Below, piece by piece: positions 8,121 through 16,071 of a stretch of DNA of 64,000 nt. Source of the stretch: JBFMFR01 sp040752025 (lineage in GTDB: Bacteria > Chloroflexota > Anaerolineae > Anaerolineales > UBA4823); contig JBFMFR010000026.1 of assembly GCA_040752025.1 (NCBI GenBank), positions 24,628 to 88,627 on the forward strand. Reading direction: 5' to 3'. The first letter of the stretch is position 1. The number at the start of each line of letters is the position of its first letter. Made by a program: the position numbers and the translations under genes. The notes beneath the pieces were generated by a model that was given only the letters and a program-made list of their open reading frames with translations, did not search any database and was not told the DNA's origin.

Positions 8121-8930
8121 ATGATTGCAAAATATTCCTCTGGTGAACGCAGCGTATTGATCACCGGCGCAGCCGGTGGCATCGGTCGCGCTACCGTCAA
8201 GCTGTTCGCCCAGCAGGGCTGGCGCGTGATTGGCGTCGATCGCGCCCCTTTTTCGGCCGCAGAAGAGTCCAATGGCGAGATCCCGGAAGAACCGTTTCCG
8301 GCAAATGGGTTATATATCCAATCCGACATCTCGGTCGGTGAGAACCTGGAAAGTATTTTTAAGCAGGCGAGCGCCTTCACTGACCAACTCAGCGCCCTGG
8401 TCAACAACGCCGCCTTGCAAGTCGCCAAGCCCCTTCTGGAAACCAGCGTGGAAGAATGGGACGCCGTCATGGCCTCCAACCTGCGTTCGGTCTTTCTAGG
8501 TATCAAGCTGGCTCACCCCCTGCTAAAAACCCGTGGGGGTGGGGCGATTGTCAATGTTTCTTCGGTGCACGCTGTAGCTACTTCGGCCAATATCGCCGCT
8601 TATGCCGCCAGCAAGGGCGGCTTGCTGGCCCTGACGCGCGCCGTGGCCATCGAATTTGCTCCAGACAACGTTCGCTGTAACGCCATCTTGCCCGGCGCAG
8701 TCGATACCCCCATGCTGCGCGCCGGGTTGGGGCGCGGCCACGTGCAAGGCAGCGACATTATGCAGCGCCTGGACAACCTGGCGCGCCGGACAGTCAACGG
8801 GCGTGTCGGCCGCCCGGAAGAGATCGCCCATGCCATCTACTTCCTGGCCGATGAAACCCAATCCTCGTTCATGACCGGCCAGGCGCTGATTATCGATGGC
8901 GGCGCCACCGCCCGGTTGAGCACCGAATAA
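8121..8930 (+). CDS. Short-chain dehydrogenase/reductase
   Basis: The 269-residue SDR shows the classic cofactor motif TGAAGGIGR near residue 14, NNAA near 97, the catalytic Ser in VNVSSVHAVAT and the YxxxK pair in AAYAASKGG. The start at 8121 was chosen because GAAGGAG at 8103-8109 lies at a suitable distance; an in-frame extension to 8079 would run into the previous gene. Together with the preceding dehydrogenase it probably supplies an oxidised or reduced sugar precursor. The substrate is unknown. Confidence 0.86.
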   Translation: MIAKYSSGERSVLITGAAGGIGRATVKLFAQQGWRVIGVDRAPFSAAEESNGEIPEEPFPANGLYIQSDISVGENLESIFKQASAFTDQLSALVNNAALQVAKPLLETSVEEWDAVMASNLRSVFLGIKLAHPLLKTRGGGAIVNVSSVHAVATSANIAAYAASKGGLLALTRAVAIEFAPDNVRCNAILPGAVDTPMLRAGLGRGHVQGSDIMQRLDNLARRTVNGRVGRPEEIAHAIYFLADETQSSFMTGQALIIDGGATARLSTE

Positions 8931-8948
8931 ACCCGGCCCAACCACCCT

Positions 8949-9782
8949 ATGGAAACGAACGAAACGCAACCCGGTTCCATCCGCCGGACTCTTAAGCAAG
9001 TGATCCCCGCGCCGCTCTGGCAGGCTGCACGCAGCACGCGCAACGCCTTGCAGAACGCCGCCCTTTGGCCGACAGCCACCTTCCATCCCTGGCGGCGCGC
9101 CAGCGTTCGCAACCTGGAAGCCCTGAAAGACAGGCGCCGCGGCCAGCGCTGTTTTATCATTGGTAACGGCCCCAGCCTGAAGCAAACCGATCTCTCCAGG
9201 CTCAAAAACGAGTTCACCTTCGGCATGAACCGTTTTTACCTGATGTTCCCGGAACTGGGCTTCGCCACCTCCTACTACATGTGTGTGAACAGCCTGGTGA
9301 TCGAACAGTGCGCCGACGATATCCGCTCCTTATCGATCCCCAAGTTCCTCTCCTGGCGTTCGCGTACTTTGATCCAGCCCACGCCCGATATGACCTTCCT
9401 GCACACCACTTACACCGGGCCAAAGTTCGCCCAGGACGCACGCGGACGCCTGTGGGAAGGCGCTACCGTTACCTACGTGACCTTGCAACTGGCTTTCCAC
9501 ATGGGCTTCGAGACGGCCATCTTGATCGGCGTCGATCACAATTACTTCACCCAGGGCAAACCCAACACCACTGTCGTTTCACAGGGCGATGATCCTAACC
9601 ATATGCATGCCAACTACTTCGGCAAAGGCTTTCGCTGGCAGTTGCCCGACCTGGATACTTCGGAGCGCGCCTATGCCCTGGCGCGCCAGTCTTATGAGCA
9701 GGCCGGTCGCCAGGTGCTGGACGCCACCGTAGGGGGGAAGTTGACCATCTTCGACAAGGTTGACTACAACAATTTATTCTGA
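8949..9782 (+). CDS. DUF115 / MptE-like Rossmann protein, possible glycan transferase
   Basis: The 277-residue protein carries the hallmark RCFIIGNGPSLKQTDLSRL near residue 72, followed by FTFGMNRFYLMF and a later AILIGVDHNYF. This GNGPSL layout is shared by DUF115 (MptE-like) proteins and by GT42 sialyltransferases, which use CMP-activated sugars. A CMP-sugar synthetase gene lies three genes upstream, so a transferase role for an activated nonulosonate is attractive but unproven. An early Arg-rich stretch (HPWRRASVRNLEALKDRRRG) precedes the core. No signal peptide or membrane helix is present. Confidence 0.65.
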   Translation: METNETQPGSIRRTLKQVIPAPLWQAARSTRNALQNAALWPTATFHPWRRASVRNLEALKDRRRGQRCFIIGNGPSLKQTDLSRLKNEFTFGMNRFYLMFPELGFATSYYMCVNSLVIEQCADDIRSLSIPKFLSWRSRTLIQPTPDMTFLHTTYTGPKFAQDARGRLWEGATVTYVTLQLAFHMGFETAILIGVDHNYFTQGKPNTTVVSQGDDPNHMHANYFGKGFRWQLPDLDTSERAYALARQSYEQAGRQVLDATVGGKLTIFDKVDYNNLF

Positions 9783-9792
9783 TAAACAGCTT

Positions 9793-11397
9793 ATGCGCAA
9801 ATATCTTATCCTGGCAGCGACTCTCCTGATACTCGGGCTGGGGTTGCGCCTGTATGATCTCACCGATCAGCCCATCGATTTCCACGCCACGCGCCAGTTG
9901 CGCGGCGCCATCATCGCCCGGGGCATGTACTACGAAATGTCCCCCCAGGCAGACCCCGCGGCGCGCCAGGCCGCCCTGGCCTTCTGGGCCTCGACCGGGC
10001 AGTACGAACCTTCCATTCTGGAACGCCTGGTAGCCATCACCTATCTATTGACCGGCAGCGAGCATTTTTGGATTGGCCGCATCTTCACATCTCTATTCTG
10101 GATCATCGGCGGCCTGGCCTTGTTCGCCCTGGCGCAGCGCCTCGCCGCTCGCCCTGATGCCGAACTTCCGAGCGTCAGCGCATCCGCCGTTCCGCCAAGC
10201 GACCGAACCTCGCCCCCTTCTGAGGCAAACTTCTCAACTACCGCCTCTCAGAACAACGCTGCCGTGATTGCCGGCAGCGCCCTGATCGCCCTGGCCTATT
10301 ATCTGTTCTTGCCGTTCAGCGTGCAGGCCAGCCGCTCCTTCCAGCCCGACCCGGGGATGGTGATGTGGTTGGTGCTGTTCGCCTTCGCCCTCTATCGCTG
10401 GTCAGAAACCCGGCAGTGGAAATGGGCCATCCTGAGCGGCGCGCTGGCAGGCATAGCCGTTCTTAGCAAAGCCGTGGCAGCTTACATCGTAGGTGCCGCT
10501 GCCCTGGCGATGGTGCTGGTCAACTTCGAGTGGAAGCTTCGCGCCGTGCCCAGGTTGTTGCGCAACCTCCAGGTTTGGAGCATGGCGGTCCTGATGATCG
10601 CACCCACTGCGGTTTACTACCTGGGGCGCGGCGAGCGCACCTCCGAATTTTTCACAAGCTGGACTCTGGCGCTCTCGCACCTGCTGCTCAACCCCCAGTT
10701 CTACTTACAATGGCTGAATACGCTCCAGAAGCTGATGCTCTGGCCCTTCTTGCTGCTCAGCCTTGCGGGGCTCATTCTAGCAGGCAAACGCCCGCGCTCC
10801 CTGCTCCTGGGCCTGTGGGGTGGATACGTTCTATACGGCCTGTCGCTGCCTTACCAGATGTATTCTCACAGCTATTACCACCTGCAAACCGTGCCGATTG
10901 TGGCGCTCTCACTGGTTCCGGTGGCGCGCTACGTCCTCGAGCGCATCCTGCGCCTGGGTCGAGCCTGGAGGTTTGGCCTGGCGGCTGCCGCGGTTGTCCT
11001 GCTCGTTTACACCGCCTGGGTCGCCACGCAGCCCATGCGTAACCAGGATTATCGCAACGAACCTGCTTACTGGCAGACCATCGCCTCCTATCTCCCCAGC
11101 GATGGCAAGATCATGGCCCTCACTCAGGATTACGGCTACCGCCTGATGTATTACGGCTGGCGCAAAGTCGTGCTTTGGCCTAATCGCGGCGAGCAAAAGT
11201 TGAGCCAGTTGCGCGGCAGTGAAAAAGAATTCGAGACCTATTTTGCCAAGCACACCCAGGACAAGCGTTATTTCCTCATCACCGCTTTCCGCCAGTTCGA
11301 GGACCAGCCCGATCTGAAAGCCTATTTGTATGAGCACTACCCTGTTCTGGCCGAGGGCCAGGGTTACCTGATCTTCGATCTCGCCAACCCTCAGTAG
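9793..11397 (+). CDS. GT-C type membrane glycosyltransferase (ArnT/PMT-like)
   Basis: The 534-residue polytopic protein begins with a hydrophobic helix (LILAATLLILGLGLRLYDL). Next comes an external loop, DFHATRQLRGAIIARG, at the place where GT39/GT83 enzymes carry the catalytic acidic residue. Roughly ten more helices follow, then a soluble C-terminal tail with YGYRLMYYGWRKVV. Such enzymes move sugars from polyprenyl phosphate to acceptors outside the membrane. The Ser/Pro-rich stretch at residues about 118-165 is unusual for this family and is partly encoded by a dispersed palindromic repeat (10159-10198). The ATG at 9793 was preferred over an in-frame ACG-rich extension into the previous gene. 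Confidence 0.75.
   Translation: MRKYLILAATLLILGLGLRLYDLTDQPIDFHATRQLRGAIIARGMYYEMSPQADPAARQAALAFWASTGQYEPSILERLVAITYLLTGSEHFWIGRIFTSLFWIIGGLALFALAQRLAARPDAELPSVSASAVPPSDRTSPPSEANFSTTASQNNAAVIAGSALIALAYYLFLPFSVQASRSFQPDPGMVMWLVLFAFALYRWSETRQWKWAILSGALAGIAVLSKAVAAYIVGAAALAMVLVNFEWKLRAVPRLLRNLQVWSMAVLMIAPTAVYYLGRGERTSEFFTSWTLALSHLLLNPQFYLQWLNTLQKLMLWPFLLLSLAGLILAGKRPRSLLLGLWGGYVLYGLSLPYQMYSHSYYHLQTVPIVALSLVPVARYVLERILRLGRAWRFGLAAAAVVLLVYTAWVATQPMRNQDYRNEPAYWQTIASYLPSDGKIMALTQDYGYRLMYYGWRKVVLWPNRGEQKLSQLRGSEKEFETYFAKHTQDKRYFLITAFRQFEDQPDLKAYLYEHYPVLAEGQGYLIFDLANPQ
10159..10198. repeat. Intragenic dispersed repeat, copy 4
   Basis: Bases 10170-10197 match 12164-12191 at about 26 of 28 positions, ending in the shared CGCCGTTCCGCCA. 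The left part GCCGAACTTCC resembles copies 2 and 3. It encodes part of a Ser/Pro-rich loop of the GT-C protein. Confidence 0.6.
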
Positions 11398-11414
11398 GGC
11401 GAAAAGCTCCAAAC

Positions 11415-12569
11415 GTGAAACCGCTGGTCTCGATCGTTACACCCTCATACAATCAGGCGCAGTTCCTGGAAAACACGATCCAATCCGTCCTGGCGCAGGA
11501 TTACCCCAAACCGCTCATCGAATACCTGATCGTGGACGGTGGTTCACAGGATGGCAGCCTGGAGATCATCCAACGCTACGCCGGGGCGCTATCCTGGTGG
11601 GTTTCCGAACCAGATTCGGGCCAGGCCGAAGCCATTAACAAAGGTCTGCGCAAGGCCCACGGCGAGATCGTTGCCTGGTTAAACTCGGACGATCTTTACC
11701 TGCCGGGGGCAGTGACCCGCGCCGTATCTGCACTGCAAGCCAATCCCGGCCTGGGCATGGTCTTCGGCGACGCCATAACCATCGACACCCAGGGCCAACT
11801 GCTAAACCAGTTGCAATTTGGGAATTGGGAATTGGCCGATTTGATGAATTTCCGTATCATCTGCCAGCCAGCCGTGTTTATGCGCCGCGCCGTGCTCGAA
11901 AAGGCCGGCTACCTGGATCAATCCTATCACTACATGCTCGACCATCACTTATGGGTGCGCATCGCCCGCCTGGCGCCTATCGGCCACATCGATTACCTGC
12001 CATTGCATTCGGTTGACTCTCCAACGGAACTTGTCCCGCGAGGGCTGCCCCTGGCAGCCGCTCGCCACCACCCGGGCGCCAAGAACGTGGCCCAACCGGT
12101 GAAATTCGGCCAGGAAACCATGCGCCTGCTGGCATGGATGCAAAGCCAATCAATTGGCGGAACAGAGCGTGAGCGCAGCCGCCGTTCCGCCACGGATCGC
12201 CACATGCTGGGGGGCGCCTACCGCCTCAATGCCCGTTACCTGCTCGATGGCGGCCTGGCCGGCCCGGCTTTGCAATCCTATCTGCGTGCCTTGTCCTTGT
12301 GGCCGGGTTACGCCATCAAGCACTGGCACCGTATGTTCTACGCCCTGTTCGTTTTGCTGAAGATCAACCGGAACTTCCTGTTCCGCACCCTAACAGATCG
12401 TTTCAGAATTAGTGCCGCGGCGCGCCAGCGCAGCCAACTGGCAGTCCGCCTCAAAGCTGCCTTCTCTTCAGCAGAACGCCCGAACGAGTTCGGCCCTGTT
12501 CCGCCAGAAGGTCGCTCAGCAGACCACCCCTCATCGATCACCAATTGGCCCGGTTTACGCCTGGATTAG
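11415..12569 (+). CDS. Family 2 glycosyltransferase with repeat-derived insertions
   Basis: A 384-residue GT-A enzyme starting at GTG. It shows VSIVTPSYNQAQFLE, VDGGSQDGSLE near residue 40 and WLNSDDLYLP (DXD position) near 92. Its first 125 residues are very similar to the GT2 at 13541, so the two are paralogues. The tail after about residue 230 contains two stretches read from palindromic repeats (GGTERERSRRSAT near residue 250; NRNFLFRT near 320) and a third low-complexity segment at the C terminus. These are not typical of the family and may be tolerated insertions. The donor sugar cannot be assigned. Confidence 0.8.
   Translation: MKPLVSIVTPSYNQAQFLENTIQSVLAQDYPKPLIEYLIVDGGSQDGSLEIIQRYAGALSWWVSEPDSGQAEAINKGLRKAHGEIVAWLNSDDLYLPGAVTRAVSALQANPGLGMVFGDAITIDTQGQLLNQLQFGNWELADLMNFRIICQPAVFMRRAVLEKAGYLDQSYHYMLDHHLWVRIARLAPIGHIDYLPLHSVDSPTELVPRGLPLAAARHHPGAKNVAQPVKFGQETMRLLAWMQSQSIGGTERERSRRSATDRHMLGGAYRLNARYLLDGGLAGPALQSYLRALSLWPGYAIKHWHRMFYALFVLLKINRNFLFRTLTDRFRISAAARQRSQLAVRLKAAFSSAERPNEFGPVPPEGRSADHPSSITNWPGLRLD
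12156..12192. repeat. Intragenic palindromic repeat, copy 5
   Basis: GGCGGAAC at 12156-12163 pairs with GTTCCGCC at 12184-12191. This is the fullest copy of the family and matches copies 1, 2 and 4 over parts of its length. Confidence 0.65.
12368..12386. repeat. Intragenic palindromic repeat, copy 6
   Basis: This 19-mer is identical to 5399-5417, with GGAAC and GTTCC arms. Here it is read as NRNFLFR, there as AGTSCSA. Confidence 0.6.
12480..12515. repeat. Intragenic repeat-like palindrome, copy 7
   Basis: CCGAACGAGTTCGG at 12480-12493 is a perfect palindrome, followed by CTGTTCCGCCAG, which resembles the right end of the other copies. Membership in the family is less certain. Confidence 0.35.
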
Positions 12570-12581
12570 CCTGTTTTTCCC

Positions 12582-13544
12582 ATGGAAGAAACCTCCCCAA
12601 CGAACCCCCCATTGGGAGCGAAGCCCCCCATCCTGGTCACTGGCGCCCACCGCAGCGGCACAACCTGGGTCGGGCAAATGCTCACTGCCAGCCGCGAAGC
12701 TGCCTACATCAGCGAACCGCTCAACATCCTGCACCGGCCCGGCGTATTCGCTGCACCTACCACCCACTGGTACACCTATATTTGCCAGGAAAATCAGGAT
12801 CAATTCCTGCCTGCTTTGCGACAAACGCTGCGCTTTCGTTACCACACCTGGGCCGAAATCCGCTCGCTGCGCTCGCGCAAAGATTTCCTGCGCATGCTGC
12901 GCGACTGGAACACTTTCCTCTTCGGCAGATTGGGCAAGAAGCGCGCCGTGCTCAAAGACCCGTTCGCCTTCTTCTCCGCGCCCTGGTTCGCCAGCACGCT
13001 GGACTGCCAGGTGGTGATCACGTTACGCCACCCGGCCGCCTTCGCCAGCAGCTTGAAGCGCCTGGACTGGCCTTTCGATTTCAAAGATTTACTGGCGCAG
13101 CCTCTGTTGATGCGCCACGTTCTCTCCCCGTTCCGGGAAGATATGGAAAAGGCCTTGCAGGCCTCAGATGATGTCATTGGGCTCGCCAGCCTGCTCTGGC
13201 GTATTCTCTACAGCATCGTAGCTCAATACCAAACCCAGTACCCCCATTTCCACATCGTTCGCCATGAGGATTTATCGTTGGACCCGGTCGAGGGTTTTCG
13301 AGTTCTGTACGAAAAGCTGGGCTTGCATTTCACCCCTCGAGCCAGGGAAACCATTTTGAAAGCCAGCAGCGCCGAAAACCCCAAAGAGCTCTCGAAACGG
13401 AACATCTACGCTGTGCAACTGGACAGCCGCGCCAACCTTCGCAATTGGAAAAAACGTCTCTCTCCAGGGGAAATCCAGCGCGTCCGCCAGATCACCCAAG
13501 AAGTCGCCAGCCTGTTCTATCCTGAAGAGGATTGGGAGAGTTGA
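12582..13544 (+). CDS. Sulfotransferase family protein (third)
   Basis: This 320-residue protein is more distant from the tandem pair at 3549-5329. The PAPS 5'-loop is VTGAHRSGTTWVGQML near residue 20, the 3'-phosphate motif is VVITLRHPAAFASSLKRL near 145, and HIVRHEDLSLDP near 230 matches the family's late conserved segment. Start ATG at 12582. It lies between two paralogous GT2 genes, so its acceptor is probably the same glycan. Confidence 0.83.
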   Translation: MEETSPTNPPLGAKPPILVTGAHRSGTTWVGQMLTASREAAYISEPLNILHRPGVFAAPTTHWYTYICQENQDQFLPALRQTLRFRYHTWAEIRSLRSRKDFLRMLRDWNTFLFGRLGKKRAVLKDPFAFFSAPWFASTLDCQVVITLRHPAAFASSLKRLDWPFDFKDLLAQPLLMRHVLSPFREDMEKALQASDDVIGLASLLWRILYSIVAQYQTQYPHFHIVRHEDLSLDPVEGFRVLYEKLGLHFTPRARETILKASSAENPKELSKRNIYAVQLDSRANLRNWKKRLSPGEIQRVRQITQEVASLFYPEEDWES

Positions 13545-14371
13545 CCAAGGGGCGCATTCGTGAGCGCTTGCGCCCAGAGAGCAAACCCGTGCAATCACAA
13601 CCTCTGGTTTCGATCATAACCCCCTCTTATAATCAGGCCCAGTTCCTGGAACAGACCATCCAATCTGTACTGGCCCAAGATTACCAGTCCATCGAATACC
13701 TGATCGTTGATGGCGGTTCGCAGGACGGCAGCCTGGAAATCATCCAGCGCCACGCAGATCACCTGGCCTGGTGGGTTTCTGAGCCAGACCAGGGCCAAAC
13801 CGACGCTATCAACAAAGGCTTTGCTCGCGCCAGAGGCGAGATCCTGGCCTGGCTGAACTCAGACGACACTTACCTGCCCAACGCCATCTCCGAGGCCGTA
13901 GCCTATCTGCAAGCGCACCCTGAGGCCGGGATGGTGTACGGCGATGCCAACTTGATCGACCAACAAGGAGAGGTGATCGGCAAATTCCCCGCCCGGCAGA
14001 CGGATTACCAGCGGCTGCGGCGCGGCTACGTACACATCCCGCAGCAGTCCGCCTTCTTCCGGGCCAGTTTATGGCAGCAGGTTGGCCCGCTCGATCCCAG
14101 CTTCTATTTCGCCATGGATTATGACCTGTGGGTGCGCCTGGCGCGCATCTCCGAACTACACTACCACCCTCGCCTGTGGGCCAACTTCCGTCTGCATGGC
14201 ACTGGCAAGTCTGTGGTCTCCGATAATCGCTGCTGGCCCGAGATGCTGCGCGTTCACCGGCGCGAAGGCGGCAGTTGGTTTTCCTGGCTGGTTTTCAAAG
14301 CTAAGATTCGCCCCCTGATCTACGCCTGGTTGCCATTGCGCCTGCGCCTCTGGCTGCGCGAAAAAGTGTAA
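13541..14371 (+). CDS. Family 2 glycosyltransferase
   Basis: A GT-A enzyme of about 276 residues, paralogous to the one at 11415. Shared motifs are VSIITPSYNQAQFLE, VDGGSQDGSLE and WLNSDDTYLP; a late FAMDYDLWVRLARIS takes the ED region. The start is uncertain. TTG at 13541 overlaps the previous stop and has GAAGAGG about ten bases upstream, TTG at 13532 is an alternative, and GTG at 13589 would begin just before the conserved domain. The first 16 codons read through a palindromic element (13550-13575), so the native start may have been displaced by it. Confidence 0.8.
   Translation: MTKGRIRERLRPESKPVQSQPLVSIITPSYNQAQFLEQTIQSVLAQDYQSIEYLIVDGGSQDGSLEIIQRHADHLAWWVSEPDQGQTDAINKGFARARGEILAWLNSDDTYLPNAISEAVAYLQAHPEAGMVYGDANLIDQQGEVIGKFPARQTDYQRLRRGYVHIPQQSAFFRASLWQQVGPLDPSFYFAMDYDLWVRLARISELHYHPRLWANFRLHGTGKSVVSDNRCWPEMLRVHRREGGSWFSWLVFKAKIRPLIYAWLPLRLRLWLREKV
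13550..13575. repeat. Palindromic element at a gene start, second repeat type
   Basis: GGGCGCA at 13550-13556 pairs with TGCGCCC at 13569-13575. The left 18 bases match 21773-21790 at 16 positions (ending in CGTGAGCGC). Confidence 0.45.
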
Positions 14372-14397
14372 CACCCTTCACTCTAGGTTCAAATCCG

Positions 14398-15222
14398 TTG
14401 CCAAAATCGCCTTACCCCATCTACGACTCTGCTCAACGCGGCTCACCTGCGATCGAAGAGCTGCGCGAGCTCTTACGCTACCGTAATTTGCTGCTCCAGA
14501 TGGTGCGCAGAGACGTTGTCACTCGCTACAAGCGTTCTGTGTTGGGCATCGCCTGGACCATGCTCAACCCCCTGGGAACCACCCTGGTTCTGACCATCGT
14601 TTTTTCGGAAGTTTTTGGCGCAGAACGCAGCTATGCGGCCTACGTACTAAGCGGTCTGATGGCCTGGCTGTTCTTCGCTCAGACGACCAACGCTTGCATG
14701 GTCGGCCTGATTTGGGGCAGCGGCTTGCTGCACCGCATTTACATGCCACGCACGATTTTTGCCGTATCCGCGATTGGCACAGGCCTGGTCAATCTGGTCT
14801 TGTCGATCATTCCCCTCCTGCTGGTGACGATCATCGTGGGCATCCCCCTGACACCAGCCGCGCTTTTGTTGCCGGTGGCGGTGCTGTTCCTGGCGATGTT
14901 TTCCTTAGGTTTGGGACTGCTGTTATCTTCGATCGCGGTCCACTTTGCAGACGTAACCGAAATGTACCAGATTTTGTTAACGGCCTGGATGTATCTCAGT
15001 CCGGTGATCTATCGCATCGAACTGATCCCCGAAAAGTATCACTGGATTGTGCAAATGAACCCGATGTATTACCTGATCGAATATTTCCGCGCTTTTATCT
15101 ATAGCGGGGTATTACCCAGCCTGGAAGAAACGCTTCTGGTAGCGAGCATTTCCCTGGTAACTTTGCTTCTGGGTTGGTTGATCTTCGCCCGTAAAGCAGA
15201 TGAATTTGCATACCGTGTCTGA
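14398..15222 (+). CDS. ABC-2 type polysaccharide export permease (Wzm-like)
   Basis: The 274-residue inner-membrane protein has about six helices and the ABC-2 export signature. LLLQMVRRDVVTRYKRSVLGIAWTMLNPL appears as a short amphipathic start before the first helix, and LTAWMYLSPVIYRIELIP lies before the last helices. It would move a finished polyprenyl-linked glycan across the membrane with the ATPase encoded next. The apparent start is TTG at 14398. The downstream ATPase gene overlaps its end by 23 bases. Confidence 0.9.
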   Translation: MPKSPYPIYDSAQRGSPAIEELRELLRYRNLLLQMVRRDVVTRYKRSVLGIAWTMLNPLGTTLVLTIVFSEVFGAERSYAAYVLSGLMAWLFFAQTTNACMVGLIWGSGLLHRIYMPRTIFAVSAIGTGLVNLVLSIIPLLLVTIIVGIPLTPAALLLPVAVLFLAMFSLGLGLLLSSIAVHFADVTEMYQILLTAWMYLSPVIYRIELIPEKYHWIVQMNPMYYLIEYFRAFIYSGVLPSLEETLLVASISLVTLLLGWLIFARKADEFAYRV

Positions 15223-15988
15223 AGCCAACTCACTATCCAACCCATCAGGCGACCTGCCTGCAATTCACATCGAAAACGCGGGAGTGCGCTACCGCGCATC
15301 CAGCGAACGCATCCATTCCTTGAAAGAATATGCTATCCGCCGGATCCAGGGCAAAGTGCAGCAGCGCGATTTCTGGGCTCTCCAGGATATCAACTTGAAG
15401 ATCGAGCGCGGCGAAACTTTCGGCATCATTGGCGCAAACGGCGCCGGTAAGAGCACTTTGCTCAAGTTGATTGCGCGCGTCCTGCGCCCCACGCTGGGCC
15501 GGGTGGTTGTTCGCGGCTATGTTGCCCCGCTTCTGGAATTCGGAGCGGGTTTCCATCCCGAATTGACCGGGAGCGAAAACATCTACTTGAACGGCGCCAT
15601 GTTAGGCTTCAGCCGCGCCGAAATGGATGAAAAATTCGAGCGTATCGTGGCCTTTGCCGAATTGGGCGGATTTATCGATGCTCCCTTGCGCACTTATTCT
15701 TCCGGCATGGTTGCACGCCTGGGCTTCGCCGTTGCCACCGATGTACACCCGGATATCCTGCTTATCGATGAAGTTTTCTCGGTAGGCGATGAAGCCTTCC
15801 AACGTAAAAGCGCCACCCGCCTGCAAGAATTCCGCGAGAAAGGAGTGACGATCCTTTTCGTTTCGCATGCGATGACAGTAGTCGAGCAGATATGCAACCG
15901 GGCTGCGTGGCTAGATCATGGCCATTTGATGAACGCTGGCGAGGTAAACCAGGTGATCCAGGATTACCGGCAGAGCCAACCGCAATAA
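15200..15988 (+). CDS. ABC transporter ATPase for polysaccharide export (Wzt-like)
   Basis: The 262-residue ATPase partners the permease before it. Walker A is GANGAGKST near residue 80, the signature motif is YSSGMVARLGFAVAT near 165, Walker B is ILLIDEVFSVGD and the switch His is LFVSHAM. Unlike many Wzt proteins it lacks the C-terminal carbohydrate-binding domain, so length control or capping by that domain is not expected. GTG at 15215 is an alternative start. Confidence 0.92.
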   Translation: MNLHTVSEANSLSNPSGDLPAIHIENAGVRYRASSERIHSLKEYAIRRIQGKVQQRDFWALQDINLKIERGETFGIIGANGAGKSTLLKLIARVLRPTLGRVVVRGYVAPLLEFGAGFHPELTGSENIYLNGAMLGFSRAEMDEKFERIVAFAELGGFIDAPLRTYSSGMVARLGFAVATDVHPDILLIDEVFSVGDEAFQRKSATRLQEFREKGVTILFVSHAMTVVEQICNRAAWLDHGHLMNAGEVNQVIQDYRQSQPQ

Positions 15989-16001
15989 ATCCCGATTAGG
16001 T

Positions 16002-16030
16002 TTGCAATTTCGACCAATTTAGTGTATTAT
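16002..16030 (+). promoter_or_regulatory. Sigma-70-type promoter for the glycosidase-like gene
   Basis: TTGCAA at 16002-16007 and TATTAT at 16025-16030 are separated by 17 bases. They lie in the short gap after the ABC exporter genes and 41 bases before the next start, which has a GAGGGAGAAAG ribosome site. Confidence 0.5.
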
Positions 16031-16071
16031 CTGATCATCTTATCCGTGCTTCAAGTTCTGAGGGAGAAAGA

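Noticed and set aside
14388..14400. GGTTCAAATCC resembling the T-arm of a tRNA
   Set aside because: The five bases on either side do not pair and the upstream sequence codes for a glycosyltransferase, so no tRNA or attachment-site remnant is supported.
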